NCBI GenBank assembly: GCA_039989475.1
Contig: JBDXHU010000005.1
Coordinates: forward strand, 248,001-312,000
Source: JBDXHU01 sp039989475
GTDB lineage: Bacteria; Pseudomonadota; Gammaproteobacteria; Pseudomonadales; Halieaceae
DNA length: 64,000 bases
Direction: 5' to 3'
Shown: positions 1 to 9,045 of the stretch, piece after piece
Layout: the number at the start of each line of letters is the position of its first letter
Numbering within the stretch: position 1 is the stretch's first letter
Notes under the pieces: generated by a model
Database searches by the model: none
Seen by the model: the letters and a program-made list of their open reading frames with translations, nothing else
Told to the model about the DNA's origin: nothing
Translations under genes and position numbers: made by a program

Positions 1-899
1 AATTCAGAGCTGGCCAGCGGTTTGCCGCCGGGCAGTTGCAGTCGGGTCACTCGCAGCGAGCCCTCGCCACAGCCAATCAAAAGACCGAAGTCGTCGGCAG
101 CCATGATTTCGCCGGGTGTGCCGGATTCCCGGGTTGCTTCCGCCTCCCATATCTTCAGACGCTGGTCGTCGATCATGGTCCAGCACACGGGAAACGGGAC
201 AAAGGCGCGAACCAGCCGCTGCAACTCCACAGCCGGGCGTTGCCACTGGACCTCGGCCTCGGATTTTTCAATTTTTGCCGCGTAAGTGCTGCCCTGGTCA
301 GGCTGTGGAACAGACTGGGCCTGGTAGTTGGGCAGCTCTTCGATCACCTTGATCAGTAGTGGTGCACCCACACCCGCAAGTTCGTCGTGCAAGTCCTGGG
401 CTGTATTGTTAATGCCTATGGGAAGCTCGGCTTTCGCCAGCATGGCGCCGGTATCAAGGCCGGCATCCATCTGCATAATCGTGACACCGGTGTTCGGGTC
501 GCCGGCCTCAATGGCCCGTTGAATAGGCGCGGCACCACGCCAGCGCGGCAGCAGTGAGGCGTGTACGTTTATGCAGCCATAGCGGGGTGTGTCCAGCACC
601 GCCTGGGGCAGAATCAGTCCATAGGCCACCACAATCAGCAGGTCGGCTTCCAGTTCAGCCAGCTCAGCCAGTGCGGCCTCGTTCTTCAGGCTGGCGGGCT
701 GCAGTACGGGAATACTGGCAGTTTGCGCCAGTTGCTTGACCGGGCTGGCGCTAAGTTTCTTGCCGCGACCGGCCGGACGATCAGGTTGTGTGTAGACGGC
801 TACTGGCACATGGCCGGCGTCTAACAGTGCCGCCAGGTGCGCGGCGGCGAAGTCGGGGGTGCCAGCAAACACCAGCCGCAGTGAATTGGGTTTTGACAT
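1..899 (-). CDS. fmt: Methionyl-tRNA formyltransferase (3' end cut by window edge)
   Basis: Formylates the amino group of Met-tRNAfMet with 10-formyl-THF for translation initiation in the cytoplasm. About 299 codons are present and the C-terminal end runs off the window start. The N-terminus shows the family's FAGTPDFAA segment (about residues 11-19). The catalytic Asn and His lie in INVHASLLPRWRGAAP, and the catalytic Asp in MDAGLDTG. The start ATG overlaps the def stop codon by one base (TGATG), so the two genes are probably translationally coupled. def-fmt is the classical order. Identity is secure; only the C-terminus is unseen. Confidence 0.96.
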   Translation of the reverse strand, partial: MSKPNSLRLVFAGTPDFAAAHLAALLDAGHVPVAVYTQPDRPAGRGKKLSASPVKQLAQTASIPVLQPASLKNEAALAELAELEADLLIVVAYGLILPQAVLDTPRYGCINVHASLLPRWRGAAPIQRAIEAGDPNTGVTIMQMDAGLDTGAMLAKAELPIGINNTAQDLHDELAGVGAPLLIKVIEELPNYQAQSVPQPDQGSTYAAKIEKSEAEVQWQRPAVELQRLVRAFVPFPVCWTMIDDQRLKIWEAEATRESGTPGEIMAADDFGLLIGCGEGSLRVTRLQLPGGKPLASSE

Positions 900-1405
900 C
901 AGGCGCGCGCGCGGTGCTGCTTTTCCAGCTTTTTGCGAATCCGGCTGCGTTTAAGAGAGGACAGGTAATCAACAAACAGCTTGCCATCCAGGTGGTCTAT
1001 TTCATGCTGGATGCAAACGGCCAGCAAACCCTCGGGCTCCATGGTGAACTCTGTACCCTGCTTGTCGCAGGCGACCACGCGGATATGTTGCGGACGCGAC
1101 ACCGTTTCGTAGAAACCGGGCACGGACAGGCAGCCCTCGTCATACTCATCGAGCTCCTGGTCCAGCACGGTAACCTGCGGGTTAATGAAGACCAGTGGCT
1201 GGTCCTTATCTTCAGAGATATCTATCACCAGCAGTCGCTTGTGAACATCCACCTGGGTGGCGGCCAGGCCGATGCCTGGCGCCTCGTACATGGTCTCGAA
1301 CATATCGTCGATGAGGCGCGATAAAGCACTGTCAAAAACAGTTACCGGGCTGGCCTTGGTGCGCAGCCGGGGGTCGGGAAACTCTAGAATATCAAGCAAA
1401 GCCAT
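899..1405 (-). CDS. def: Peptide deformylase
   Basis: Iron/zinc hydrolase that removes the formyl group from nascent proteins. The 168-residue protein has all three family motifs: GIGLAATQ (44-51), EGCLSVP (90-96, metal-ligand Cys92) and HEIDH (134-138, two metal His and catalytic Glu). I chose the ATG giving MALLDILEFPDPRL, the usual family N-terminus; an in-frame ATG seven codons upstream is less likely. The gene is first of the def-fmt pair and diverges from the LysM gene, with about 150 bp of shared control region. Confidence 0.97.
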   Translation of the reverse strand: MALLDILEFPDPRLRTKASPVTVFDSALSRLIDDMFETMYEAPGIGLAATQVDVHKRLLVIDISEDKDQPLVFINPQVTVLDQELDEYDEGCLSVPGFYETVSRPQHIRVVACDKQGTEFTMEPEGLLAVCIQHEIDHLDGKLFVDYLSSLKRSRIRKKLEKQHRARA

Positions 1406-1460
1406 AATCTGGGTGTGTCTCGACACCGTGACGGGGGTCGAATTAACGATTTAACTACTT

Positions 1461-1499
1461 GCGCTCAGGTTTGAGCGCCAGCAAACTGCCCTATATTAT
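1461..1499 (+). promoter_or_regulatory. Putative promoter with inverted repeat upstream of the LysM gene
   Basis: TTGAGC (1471-1476) and TATTAT (1494-1499) are separated by 17 bases, a good sigma70-like arrangement facing the LysM-dprA side. A perfect 7-bp inverted repeat, GCGCTCA / TGAGCGC (1461-1467 and 1472-1478, 4-base loop), overlaps the -35 element. There is no T-run after it, so it is not an intrinsic terminator and could be an operator. No experimental or comparative support. Confidence 0.4.
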
Positions 1500-1556
1500 A
1501 CAGGTAGCGCGAGGCATGCCCACCGCAGCCCGCTTGTTGAAACGCAGGGATGACAG

Positions 1557-2594
1557 ATGAAAACAATACTGATAACTGGATGTCTGCTACTGGCGAGTAT
1601 ACTTCCCTTTGCCGCACAGGCAGATGAACTCCGGCTTAATGACGACGCGCCAGAGGTCTATCTGGTCAAGGAAGGCGATACACTCTGGGGTATTTCCAGC
1701 ATGTATTTGCGTGATCCCTGGTTGTGGCCCGAGATCTGGGAAATCAATGAGCAGCTGGATAATCCGCACCTGATCTTCCCCGGCGACGAGATTTACCTGG
1801 TCTGGGTCGACGGGCGACCGCGCCTGCGGGTTCGACGCGGCGACGCCGCCTACACGGTTAAACTCACCCCCAAAATGCGCATCGACCCGCTGGATCGTGC
1901 CATTCCGCTTATCTCGCTGGAAGATATTGGGCCCTGGTTGAACGGCCATCGTGTCGTGCTGCCCATAGACCTGGACGCCGCCCCCTACGTGATCGCCGGC
2001 GGCCAGCGGCATCTATTGAGTACGCCGGGTGATCGAGTCTATGTGCGTGGCTCCCTGCCAGAGGGAGAGGTGGGCTTTGGTATCTATCGCGGCGGCCAGG
2101 TCTTTGTCGACCCGGGCACCAGGGAAGTGCTTGGGGTGGAGGCCGCGGATATCGGCAGCGCCTCGTTGAATGAAGCCCACGAGGAGGACATCAACGAACT
2201 GGAGGTGACCCGGGTTACGGAGGAGGTGCGTAAGGGCGACCGCTTGCTGCCCAATGAAAGCCGTGAAATTGCCGCCAGTTTCCAGCCACGGGCGCCAGAG
2301 AAGCATATTTCGGGTGTCATGCTGGCCGTCGACAGCGGTGTCACCCAGATCGGTACCCTGGATATTGTGGCGATAAACCTGGGCACCCGCGATGGTGCTG
2401 AAGAGGGTCATGTGCTGGCGATCTACCGGACCGGAGAAGTCGTGCGCGACGAAATAATGAACGAAAATGTTCAAATTCCGGATGTACGCGCGGGCCTGCT
2501 CATGATATTCCGTACCTTTGAAAAGATGAGCTACGGGATCGTGCTGAAGAGCAATCGGCCCCTGGAGGTAATGGACCGGGTAACCAGTCCCTAG
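1557..2594 (+). CDS. Secreted LysM-domain protein
   Basis: A 345-residue exported protein. Residues 1-22 form a signal peptide ending in AQA. A single LysM domain follows at about 34-83 (starting YLVKEGDTLWGIS and containing NPHLIFPGDEIYL), so it should bind peptidoglycan in the periplasm. The remaining ~260 residues have no motif I recognise. A LysM protein immediately upstream of dprA and divergent from def-fmt is a common arrangement in gammaproteobacteria, but its job is not established. It probably starts the dprA-purE-tsaC-hemF-aroE-yheV series. Confidence 0.9.
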   Translation: MKTILITGCLLLASILPFAAQADELRLNDDAPEVYLVKEGDTLWGISSMYLRDPWLWPEIWEINEQLDNPHLIFPGDEIYLVWVDGRPRLRVRRGDAAYTVKLTPKMRIDPLDRAIPLISLEDIGPWLNGHRVVLPIDLDAAPYVIAGGQRHLLSTPGDRVYVRGSLPEGEVGFGIYRGGQVFVDPGTREVLGVEAADIGSASLNEAHEEDINELEVTRVTEEVRKGDRLLPNESREIAASFQPRAPEKHISGVMLAVDSGVTQIGTLDIVAINLGTRDGAEEGHVLAIYRTGEVVRDEIMNENVQIPDVRAGLLMIFRTFEKMSYGIVLKSNRPLEVMDRVTSP

Positions 2595-2653
2595 TTAACC
2601 CCTGGCTCGACCACAATTTCGACTTTTATTCCGGCAATGATCAAGGATGATCT

Positions 2654-3787
2654 ATGGATGTCGAGGAAGAGCTTCACTGGCTCATATTGTCACAACTGTC
2701 CGGCGCTACGCCGGCGATTCGGCGGTGCCTGCAGCAACTGAGCAACAACCCCCGTGAAATCCTGCATGCCGATGACAAGCTCTGGCGCAATGCCGGCGCT
2801 GGTCCTGATTTGCTGCGTGCCAGGCGAAGTTGGTCAAACACAGGAAGCCGGCACAAGGCCGAGCGCGCAGCTGCAGCTGAGCTGGCACAATTGCGTAAGA
2901 ACCAGGCATTCCTGATACCACTGGGCAGTCCCGCCTACCCGCCCCTGCTGGCCGAAATTTACGACCCCCCGCCGCTGCTCTACGCTGCCGGTGACCCCGA
3001 GGCTCTGGCCCGGCCACAGTTTGCGATTGTTGGTAGCCGCCGTTGCGCCAGCGCCGGTCGGCGGGCGGCGGGCGAATTTGCCAGCGCGCTGGTCGGCAGC
3101 GGATATTCCATCTGCAGTGGTCTGGCCCTGGGTATTGATGCCGCTGCACATCGGGCCGCACTGGAAGCAGGTGGTGTCACGGTGGCCGTCATGGCGACGG
3201 GCATTGACTGCTGTTACCCGCGGCGACATGCGCCGCTGGCAGAGGCGATTCGCTCATCGGGTTTGCTGTTGACCGAGTTTGCACCGGGCACAAGCCCCAG
3301 ACCCGAGCGTTTCCCAATGCGAAATCGCCTGATTAGCGGTCTCAGTGTCGGGGTGCTGGTTGCTGAGGCCAATCTGCGCAGTGGCTCACTCATCACCGCC
3401 CGGCTTGCCCTGGAGCAGGGTCGGGAAGTGTTCGCGCTGCCGCACTCTATCTATTACCCCGGTGGGCGAGGTTGTAATGAGCTGATTCGGCAGGGAGCGG
3501 GGCTGGCCGAAGGCATTGCAGACATACTGCCGGAACTCGGTCCCCTGACGAGTATCGCCCAGGGTCGGCAGACAGTAAGCCCGGTGCCGGCGCATTTGCA
3601 GCAGGTCTATGCCAGCCTGGCCTATGAGCCAGTTGCCGTGGACGAACTGGTGTTGCTGGGTCTCGGCGATGCCGGCGCCGTGTTGTCAGCTTTGCAAGAG
3701 CTGCAGATGCAAGGCCTGGTGGAAAATCGTAGCGGTTTGTACATGCGCAAATGTGATAATATCTCGCCCGCTTCGCCGCCGCCCTGA
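2654..3787 (+). CDS. dprA: DNA-processing protein DprA (Smf)
   Basis: Binds incoming single-stranded DNA and loads RecA during natural transformation. The 377-residue length is normal. The Rossmann-like core is clear: IVGSRRCASAGRRAAG (about 119-134), GLALGIDAAAHRAAL (about 156-170), then ERFPMRNRLISGLS and SGSLITARLALEQGREVFA. An N-terminal helical region precedes it, and a winged-helix-like segment ends the protein (about 310-365). It lies 59 bp after the LysM gene. A weak hairpin plus T-run overlaps its stop codon. Confidence 0.96.
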   Translation: MDVEEELHWLILSQLSGATPAIRRCLQQLSNNPREILHADDKLWRNAGAGPDLLRARRSWSNTGSRHKAERAAAAELAQLRKNQAFLIPLGSPAYPPLLAEIYDPPPLLYAAGDPEALARPQFAIVGSRRCASAGRRAAGEFASALVGSGYSICSGLALGIDAAAHRAALEAGGVTVAVMATGIDCCYPRRHAPLAEAIRSSGLLLTEFAPGTSPRPERFPMRNRLISGLSVGVLVAEANLRSGSLITARLALEQGREVFALPHSIYYPGGRGCNELIRQGAGLAEGIADILPELGPLTSIAQGRQTVSPVPAHLQQVYASLAYEPVAVDELVLLGLGDAGAVLSALQELQMQGLVENRSGLYMRKCDNISPASPPP

Positions 3788-3800
3788 GTGCGGCTTTTTT
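3778..3800 (+). terminator. Weak intrinsic terminator or attenuator between dprA and purE
   Basis: A 5-bp stem GCCGC (3778-3782) / GCGGC (3790-3794) with a 7-base loop is followed directly by six T (3795-3800). The stem starts inside the last dprA codons. It is short, so read-through into purE is likely. Confidence 0.45.
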
Positions 3801-3841
3801 GATTGTTAGCTTGCGCCACTGGCGCCCCGAGGAGATGTTTG

Positions 3842-4345
3842 ATGAGTAAGCCGTTCGTTGCGGTTCTGATGGGTTCAGATTCCGATTTGCCCATGATGGA
3901 GGCCAGTTTTGATGTTTTAAACACACTGGAGATACCTTTTGAAGCCCGGGTCACCTCGGCCCACCGTACGCCGAAAGCCACCCACGACTATGTCACAGAC
4001 GCGGATCAACGCGGCTGTGGTGTGTTTATTGCGGCGGCGGGTATGGCTGCGCATTTGGCCGGTGCCGTCGCAGCGACGACCACCAAGCCGGTGATCGGCG
4101 TGCCCATAAATGCGTCCCTGGACGGGCTTGATGCTCTGCTCTCAACCGTGCAAATGCCTGCGGGCATTCCGGTTGCGACGGTGGCAATTGGCAAGGCCGG
4201 CGCCAAGAATGCGGCCTATCTCGCCGCGCAGATGTTGTCCCTGGCCGACGCCGACCTGGCGCAGCGCCTGCGACAGGACCGGGACCGTAACGCCGAGGCG
4301 GTACAGGCCAAGAACGACGCACTGCAGGAACAACTGAAGGGCTGA
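3842..4345 (+). CDS. purE: N5-carboxyaminoimidazole ribonucleotide mutase
   Basis: Converts N5-CAIR to CAIR in de novo purine synthesis. The 167-residue protein has the family signatures MGSDSDLP near residue 9, SAHRTP near 40 (catalytic His) and the GVPINASLDGLDALLSTVQMP region. I chose the ATG at MSKPFVAV, preceded by GAGGAG; an in-frame start 13 codons upstream lies over the hairpin and is unlikely. The usual partner purK is not adjacent. tsaC follows after a single base. Confidence 0.97.
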   Translation: MSKPFVAVLMGSDSDLPMMEASFDVLNTLEIPFEARVTSAHRTPKATHDYVTDADQRGCGVFIAAAGMAAHLAGAVAATTTKPVIGVPINASLDGLDALLSTVQMPAGIPVATVAIGKAGAKNAAYLAAQMLSLADADLAQRLRQDRDRNAEAVQAKNDALQEQLKG

Positions 4346-4346
4346 A

Positions 4347-4910
4347 ATGCGCCCTACAGATTTTCGTATCCGGCAGGCAGTCAATCTGATTGCCGCCGGT
4401 GCAGTAGTCGCCTATCCGACGGAAGCGGTCTGGGGCCTGGGTTGTGATCCCTGGAATGAGGACGCGGTTGACCGATTGCTGCGGCTCAAACAGCGCGACC
4501 CGGCCAAGGGCTTGATTCTGGTAGCGGCTGATATTCAGCAGTTCGATTGGCTACTGCGGGATTTGCCCCAGGCACAGCGCTCGCGGCTCGAACTCTCCTG
4601 GCCCGGCTCTACCACCTGGCTGGTGCCCCACCAGGGTCGAGTGCCGCACTGGGTTTGCGGTCAATACGATAGCGTGGCGCTGCGTGTAAGCGCGCACCCG
4701 GTAGTAAGAAAGTTGTGCCAGGCCTGGGCCGGCCCGCTGGTTTCCACCTCGGCTAATGTGGCCGGTGGACAGCCGGCGCGCGAGCAGTTTCAGCTGTGGC
4801 GTTATTTTGGCGACGGCCTGGACGGCCTGGTTCCCGGCTGTCTCGGCGCCGCGGAGAGGCCATCAATGATCCGGGATTTGTGCAGTGACAATATTATTCG
4901 GCAGGCCTGA
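4347..4910 (+). CDS. tsaC: L-threonylcarbamoyladenylate synthase (YrdC/Sua5 family)
   Basis: Makes threonylcarbamoyl-AMP from threonine, bicarbonate and ATP, the first step of t6A37 tRNA modification. At 187 residues it is the short YrdC/TsaC form without the extra Sua5 domain. Family segments visible include VVAYPTEAVWGLGCDP near residue 20, KQRDPAKGLILV, and VALRVSAHP with VSTSANVAG in the C-terminal half. One base separates it from purE and about 20 from hemF, consistent with one transcript. Confidence 0.95.
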   Translation: MRPTDFRIRQAVNLIAAGAVVAYPTEAVWGLGCDPWNEDAVDRLLRLKQRDPAKGLILVAADIQQFDWLLRDLPQAQRSRLELSWPGSTTWLVPHQGRVPHWVCGQYDSVALRVSAHPVVRKLCQAWAGPLVSTSANVAGGQPAREQFQLWRYFGDGLDGLVPGCLGAAERPSMIRDLCSDNIIRQA

Positions 4911-4931
4911 GAGCCGCCGCAGGTGAAAGCT

Positions 4932-5843
4932 ATGGAACAAAACTCTATCGAATCCGTGCAGCAATACCTGCTGGAATTGCAGGATGCCATCTGCGCCGGG
5001 CTGGAGCAGGAAGATGGCGGCGCGGAATTCCACCAGGACCAATGGCAGCGCCCGGAAGGGGGTGGCGGTCGCAGCCGGGTCATTACTGGCGGCAATGTGT
5101 TTGAGAAAGGTGGGGTGAATTTCTCCCACGTTGCGGGCAAGTCACTGCCGCCCTCGGCATCGGCGCAACGCCCGGAGCTGGCTGGCCGCAGTTACCAGGC
5201 CATGGGTGTGTCGCTGGTCATGCATCCACATAACCCTTATGTACCCACCTCCCATGCCAACGTGCGTTTGTTTGTGGCCGAAAAAGAAGGTGAAGAACCT
5301 GTCTGGTGGTTTGGTGGTGGCTTTGACCTCACCCCCTACTACGGCTTCGATGAGGACTGCCGACATTGGCACGAGGTAGCGCTTGCTGCGTGCCAGCCCT
5401 TTGGTGACGAGGTCTATCCGCGCTACAAGCAATGGTGTGATGAGTATTTTTATCTCAAGCACCGTGCCGAGCCGCGGGGTATTGGCGGCCTGTTCTTTGA
5501 CGACCTTAATCAGTGGGACTTTGACACCAGCTTCGCCTTTATTCGCGCGGTGGGCGACGCCTACCTGGAGGCCTACAGGCCGATCGTGAGTCGTCGCAAA
5601 AACATTGAATACGGTGAACGTGAGCGGCAGTTCCAGCTCTACCGTCGCGGTCGTTATGTGGAATTTAACCTGGTCTACGATCGTGGCACCTTGTTTGGTT
5701 TGCAGTCGGATGGCCGTACTGAGGCGATCCTGATGTCCCTGCCGCCACTGGTACGCTGGGAGTACGACTACCAGCCGGCTGCGGACTCCGCCGAGGCACA
5801 GCTCACCGGGCATTTCCTGCAGCCACGTGACTGGCTGGCCTGA
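4932..5843 (+). CDS. hemF: Oxygen-dependent coproporphyrinogen III oxidase
   Basis: Oxidatively decarboxylates coproporphyrinogen III to protoporphyrinogen IX using O2 (heme synthesis). The 303-residue length is normal. Conserved segments are GGGGRSRVITGGNVFEKGGVN, MVMHPHNPYVPT-type (here VMHPHNPYVPTSHANVR), WWFGGGFDLTPYYGFDED, and RRGRYVEFNLVYDRGTLFGL. I chose ATG 4932, which has AGGTG at a good distance; a GTG three codons upstream would overlap that ribosome site. Its stop shares one base with the aroE start. The aerobic enzyme fits the oxidase-rich neighbourhood. Confidence 0.97.
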   Translation: MEQNSIESVQQYLLELQDAICAGLEQEDGGAEFHQDQWQRPEGGGGRSRVITGGNVFEKGGVNFSHVAGKSLPPSASAQRPELAGRSYQAMGVSLVMHPHNPYVPTSHANVRLFVAEKEGEEPVWWFGGGFDLTPYYGFDEDCRHWHEVALAACQPFGDEVYPRYKQWCDEYFYLKHRAEPRGIGGLFFDDLNQWDFDTSFAFIRAVGDAYLEAYRPIVSRRKNIEYGERERQFQLYRRGRYVEFNLVYDRGTLFGLQSDGRTEAILMSLPPLVRWEYDYQPAADSAEAQLTGHFLQPRDWLA

Positions 5844-6688
5844 TGACGGCGATCGACCGCTACGCGGTTTTCGGCAACCCAATACGGCACAGCAGATCGC
5901 CGTGGATTCACGCGGAATTTGCGCGCCAGTGCGAGCAGGATTTGCAATATCGTGCGGTGCTGGTCGATATCGGTGGCTTTGCGGATGCAGCCAGCAGCTT
6001 TTTTAGTGGAGGCGGCCGCGGTCTCAATGTCACGCTACCTTTTAAGGGGGATGCGTTTGAGCTGGCCGATGAGCTCAGCGAGCGCGCGCAGCGTGCGGCC
6101 GCGGTCAATACCCTGAGCGTCGGAGACGATAATCACATTCGTGGTGATAACACCGATGGCATCGGCCTGGTGCGGGACATGGTGGCGAACCTGGGCTGGC
6201 AAATTCGCGGCAGGCGGGTGTTGGTGCTGGGCGCCGGGGGCGCAGTGCGCGGCGTGCTGGAGCTGCTAATGAAGGAACATCCCGAGCAGTTACTGGTAGT
6301 TAATCGCACGGCGTCCAGGGCGGAACAGGTGGCGCAGGACTTTGCCGACCTGGGAGCGGTTGCGGGCGGTGGCTTTGAGCTTCTGCAGGACCAGCAGTTT
6401 GACCTGGTGATTAATGGTACCAGTGCCAGCCTCGCGGGTGAGCTGCCGCCGCTGCCAGATAGCCTGCTCACCGATCGCAGCTGCTGCTATGACATGATGT
6501 ATGGCAGTGAGCCCACACCCTTTATGCGCTGGGCCGCCCAACACACCGCCTGGGCAGTGTCGGATGGCCTTGGTATGTTGGTCGAACAGGCGGCCGAGTC
6601 CTTTTACCTGTGGCGCGGTGTGCGCCCGCAGACCGGCCCGGTGCTGGCCAGCCTGCGGCTGTTGCTGGCGGAGGACAGGGCGTCATGA
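5843..6688 (+). CDS. aroE: Shikimate dehydrogenase
   Basis: Reduces 3-dehydroshikimate to shikimate with NADPH (aromatic amino acid pathway). The 281-residue protein begins with the substrate-binding AVFGNPIRHSRSP. It then has LNVTLPFKGDA (catalytic Lys), NTDGIGLVRD, and the nucleotide-binding VLGAGGAVRGV with NRTASRAEQ. Its start overlaps the hemF stop by one base and its end overlaps the next gene by four bases (ATGA). hemF-aroE-yheV is a conserved gammaproteobacterial order. Confidence 0.97.
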   Translation: MTAIDRYAVFGNPIRHSRSPWIHAEFARQCEQDLQYRAVLVDIGGFADAASSFFSGGGRGLNVTLPFKGDAFELADELSERAQRAAAVNTLSVGDDNHIRGDNTDGIGLVRDMVANLGWQIRGRRVLVLGAGGAVRGVLELLMKEHPEQLLVVNRTASRAEQVAQDFADLGAVAGGGFELLQDQQFDLVINGTSASLAGELPPLPDSLLTDRSCCYDMMYGSEPTPFMRWAAQHTAWAVSDGLGMLVEQAAESFYLWRGVRPQTGPVLASLRLLLAEDRAS

Positions 6689-6924
6689 CCCGGCGCTTTA
6701 TTGCCGGAGCAGTCTGTCCCCGCTGTGGCAAGATGGACAAGCTGTTGATAGATAGTGAGGCAGACCTGCGCGAGTGCGTCAGCTGCGGCTACCGCGACCA
6801 GCGACCGGGCGACACACCATCCGAGTTGAAGACCCGGGTTAACCGGGCTGCCGCGCGCCGGGTGGAAACCGACGCGGAACCCGTCACCCTGATCAAGCCC
6901 CCGGCGACAGATTCAGAAAGCTAA
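6685..6924 (+). CDS. yheV: YheV-like small zinc-ribbon protein (DUF2387)
   Basis: A 79-residue soluble protein with two CxxC pairs, CPRC (11-14) and CVSC (31-34), typical of a zinc ribbon, preceded by the RRFIAGA start seen in YheV. Function is unknown in the family. It overlaps aroE by four bases, so it is translationally coupled. Its 3' end overlaps the convergent gene's stop by four bases. The C-terminal 30 residues are low-complexity and polar. Confidence 0.85.
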   Translation: MTRRFIAGAVCPRCGKMDKLLIDSEADLRECVSCGYRDQRPGDTPSELKTRVNRAAARRVETDAEPVTLIKPPATDSES

Positions 6925-7559
6925 ACCTGGCCGCCGCCATTCAGGCGCAGGTCAATAGCCACCTCCCGACTCATACAGGGCAACTCTCGCTGTTGCTGCC
7001 CGGATTCACAGCTGCCCGACGAGCCTGGCTCGCTGAAGAGCCTCTCGGGGCCCAGTAAGCGGCTTACGCTCTGTTCCACCAGCTGATCCAGAGAATTGGC
7101 CAGTGCATCGCCAAGCAAATGGTGCACAATAATATTGGCGCGGGTCATATCCACCGGGACCAGATGGCTGTGCTGCGTAATGAGGTGTCGGTCGTTGAGT
7201 TCCTCAATCAGGCGTTGTGCCAGGAATGCCTCATCCAGCAGAGCCTGCAGGCCGTGGTCTGTCGCCAACTCCTGTGGGGGTGCCAGGAAAAAGTCCTCTG
7301 CCATATGCAGGAAGGGTGTGACCAGCGCCTCGTTGCCGTTGCCACGACTTTGTGTGTGCAGGCTATCAATGAACTCAGGCACGTACTGAATATAGCGGCG
7401 TATAAATTCCACCAGTGCTGGCAGCGGCTCGCTATCGGGCAGATGCAGGCGTTCCTGCAGAGACGGCAGTCGCTGCTCAAGGCTGTGGAGCAGCTCATCA
7501 CTGCGACTTTCCTGGTCGACTGCATCACTGATTAATTTGCGGATGGCGTCGGTACTCAT
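6921..7559 (-). CDS. Uncharacterised 212-residue protein
   Basis: I do not recognise this protein. It is soluble, with no signal peptide or membrane segment. The first ~150 residues are rich in Leu, Glu and Gln and look all-helical (e.g. LLHSLEQRLPSLQERLHL). A Ser/Gly/Gln-rich linker with three Cys follows at about 175-195. The convergent end overlaps yheV by four bases. The MATE gene lies 53 bp upstream on the same strand, so the two may be co-transcribed. The coding call rests on a full-length open frame between well-defined genes. Confidence 0.65.
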   Translation of the reverse strand: MSTDAIRKLISDAVDQESRSDELLHSLEQRLPSLQERLHLPDSEPLPALVEFIRRYIQYVPEFIDSLHTQSRGNGNEALVTPFLHMAEDFFLAPPQELATDHGLQALLDEAFLAQRLIEELNDRHLITQHSHLVPVDMTRANIIVHHLLGDALANSLDQLVEQSVSRLLGPERLFSEPGSSGSCESGQQQRELPCMSREVAIDLRLNGGGQV

Positions 7560-7612
7560 GCGCGTTGCCCGGGCCCGTAAAACTGATTCTTAAGGCTAGT
7601 ACAAGCTGTGGA

Positions 7613-8935
7613 TTAGTCGAGCCAGGCCTGGCGCTGATTAAGCTGGCGGAAATACCAGGCCAGGGTGAGGCCGCGGGCGCCATTGAAAGCGATGAAGGCA
7701 AACCAAAGGCCGTGATTGCCCTGCCCCCTGAGCAAATACCACAGGGGCAAGTAGACCAGCCCCAGCGACAGGACCATGCTGTACATCATATAGCGGGTCC
7801 TGGCGGCGCCAATGAATACCCCGTCAAGCAGGTAAGACAAGGCCGCCACCGGCGGCAACAAGACCAGCCAGTACTGATAAGTCCGCAACACCTCGAGCAC
7901 GGCCTCATGCGCCGTAAACAGCGGATACGCCCAGGGCGCGACCAGGCCAAAAATAGCGCTGAGTAGCAGCGCTGTGCCCAGCGACCAGCGCCAGCAGGCC
8001 CGCACCGATTCGTGGAAGCGCTGCATGTCGCCGCCGCCGGCAGCGTTGCCGGTGAGGCCCTCGGCGGCATAGGCAAAGCCGTCCAGGCCGTAGGCGGCCA
8101 GCATTAGCAAATTGAGCATGATGGTGTTGGCAGCCAGGGTGTTTTCCCCCAGTCGCGTACTCATGGCAGTAAAGAATGCGAAGCTGAACAGCAGGCACAT
8201 GGTGCGGATGAACAGGAAGCGATTGCTGGCCAGCAATTCACTGTAGGCAGTTAACTTCCGCAGCTGTTCGCGCGCCTGGCGCCAGGGTCGCCAGTCAAGC
8301 TGGCGGAACGCGGCTACTATGGCGATTGCACAGCCCACGTACTCTGCACAGAGGGTGGCCAGCGCAGCCCCGGCACTTTTCCAGTCCAGCACCACGATGA
8401 ACAGCACATCCAATACAATATTGAGGGCATTGGTAACAATCAGGAACAGCATCGGCCAACGCGTATTCTGGCGACCAATAAACCAGCCGACGATGGCGTA
8501 GGTCACCAGCACGGCCGGGGCGCTGAATACCCGGATCGATACATACTCCTCGGCAAGCGGTGTCATGCCCGGGCCGGGACTCATTAACCACAGGCCGAAA
8601 CCCAGCCACAGGGGGTGTGTGGCGATGACGCCGCAGGCGAGAACCAATGCCAGTATCGCCGATTGCAGTAGCACCAGCAGTTCACGCTGGCTGTCGCCGG
8701 CACCTACTGCCCTGGCGACCAGCCCGGTTGTACCCATGCGCAGGAAGCCAAAACCCCAGTAAAGGAATGACAGGATGCTGGCGCCAATGGCCACTGCCCC
8801 AAGGTAACGAGTGCTGTCGAGATGGCCGAGAATGGCGGTATCGACCAATCCCAGCAGGGGGATGGATATATTGGACAGAATTGCCGGCCAGGCGATCTGC
8901 CATATCTTGTGGTTGAGGCTGAGGCTATGTGCCAT
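7613..8935 (-). CDS. MATE family efflux transporter (DinF-like)
   Basis: A 440-residue inner-membrane protein with about 12 hydrophobic segments in two similar halves, typical of Na+/H+-coupled MATE exporters. The N-terminus (IWQIAWPAILSNISIPLLGLVDTAILGHL) matches the DinF branch. Substrate cannot be read from sequence. It diverges from coxB across ~250 bp. A TATACT-like -10 on the minus strand lies near 8998-9003, but no good -35 was found. Confidence 0.9.
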   Translation of the reverse strand: MAHSLSLNHKIWQIAWPAILSNISIPLLGLVDTAILGHLDSTRYLGAVAIGASILSFLYWGFGFLRMGTTGLVARAVGAGDSQRELLVLLQSAILALVLACGVIATHPLWLGFGLWLMSPGPGMTPLAEEYVSIRVFSAPAVLVTYAIVGWFIGRQNTRWPMLFLIVTNALNIVLDVLFIVVLDWKSAGAALATLCAEYVGCAIAIVAAFRQLDWRPWRQAREQLRKLTAYSELLASNRFLFIRTMCLLFSFAFFTAMSTRLGENTLAANTIMLNLLMLAAYGLDGFAYAAEGLTGNAAGGGDMQRFHESVRACWRWSLGTALLLSAIFGLVAPWAYPLFTAHEAVLEVLRTYQYWLVLLPPVAALSYLLDGVFIGAARTRYMMYSMVLSLGLVYLPLWYLLRGQGNHGLWFAFIAFNGARGLTLAWYFRQLNQRQAWLD

Positions 8936-9045
8936 ATCTATGGGGCTTGTCCTGGGTCAATGCCGGGAAGTTAAACCCCGCTACAATCAGGTACTTAGTA
9001 TAAAAGTAATCGAGCGGCTTTAGTGCTCTCGCGGGTGAATTGGAT

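Noticed and set aside
1461..1478. Inverted repeat as a terminator between def and lysM
   Set aside because: There is no T-run on either side and the genes diverge, so termination is not needed. It is kept only as a possible operator.
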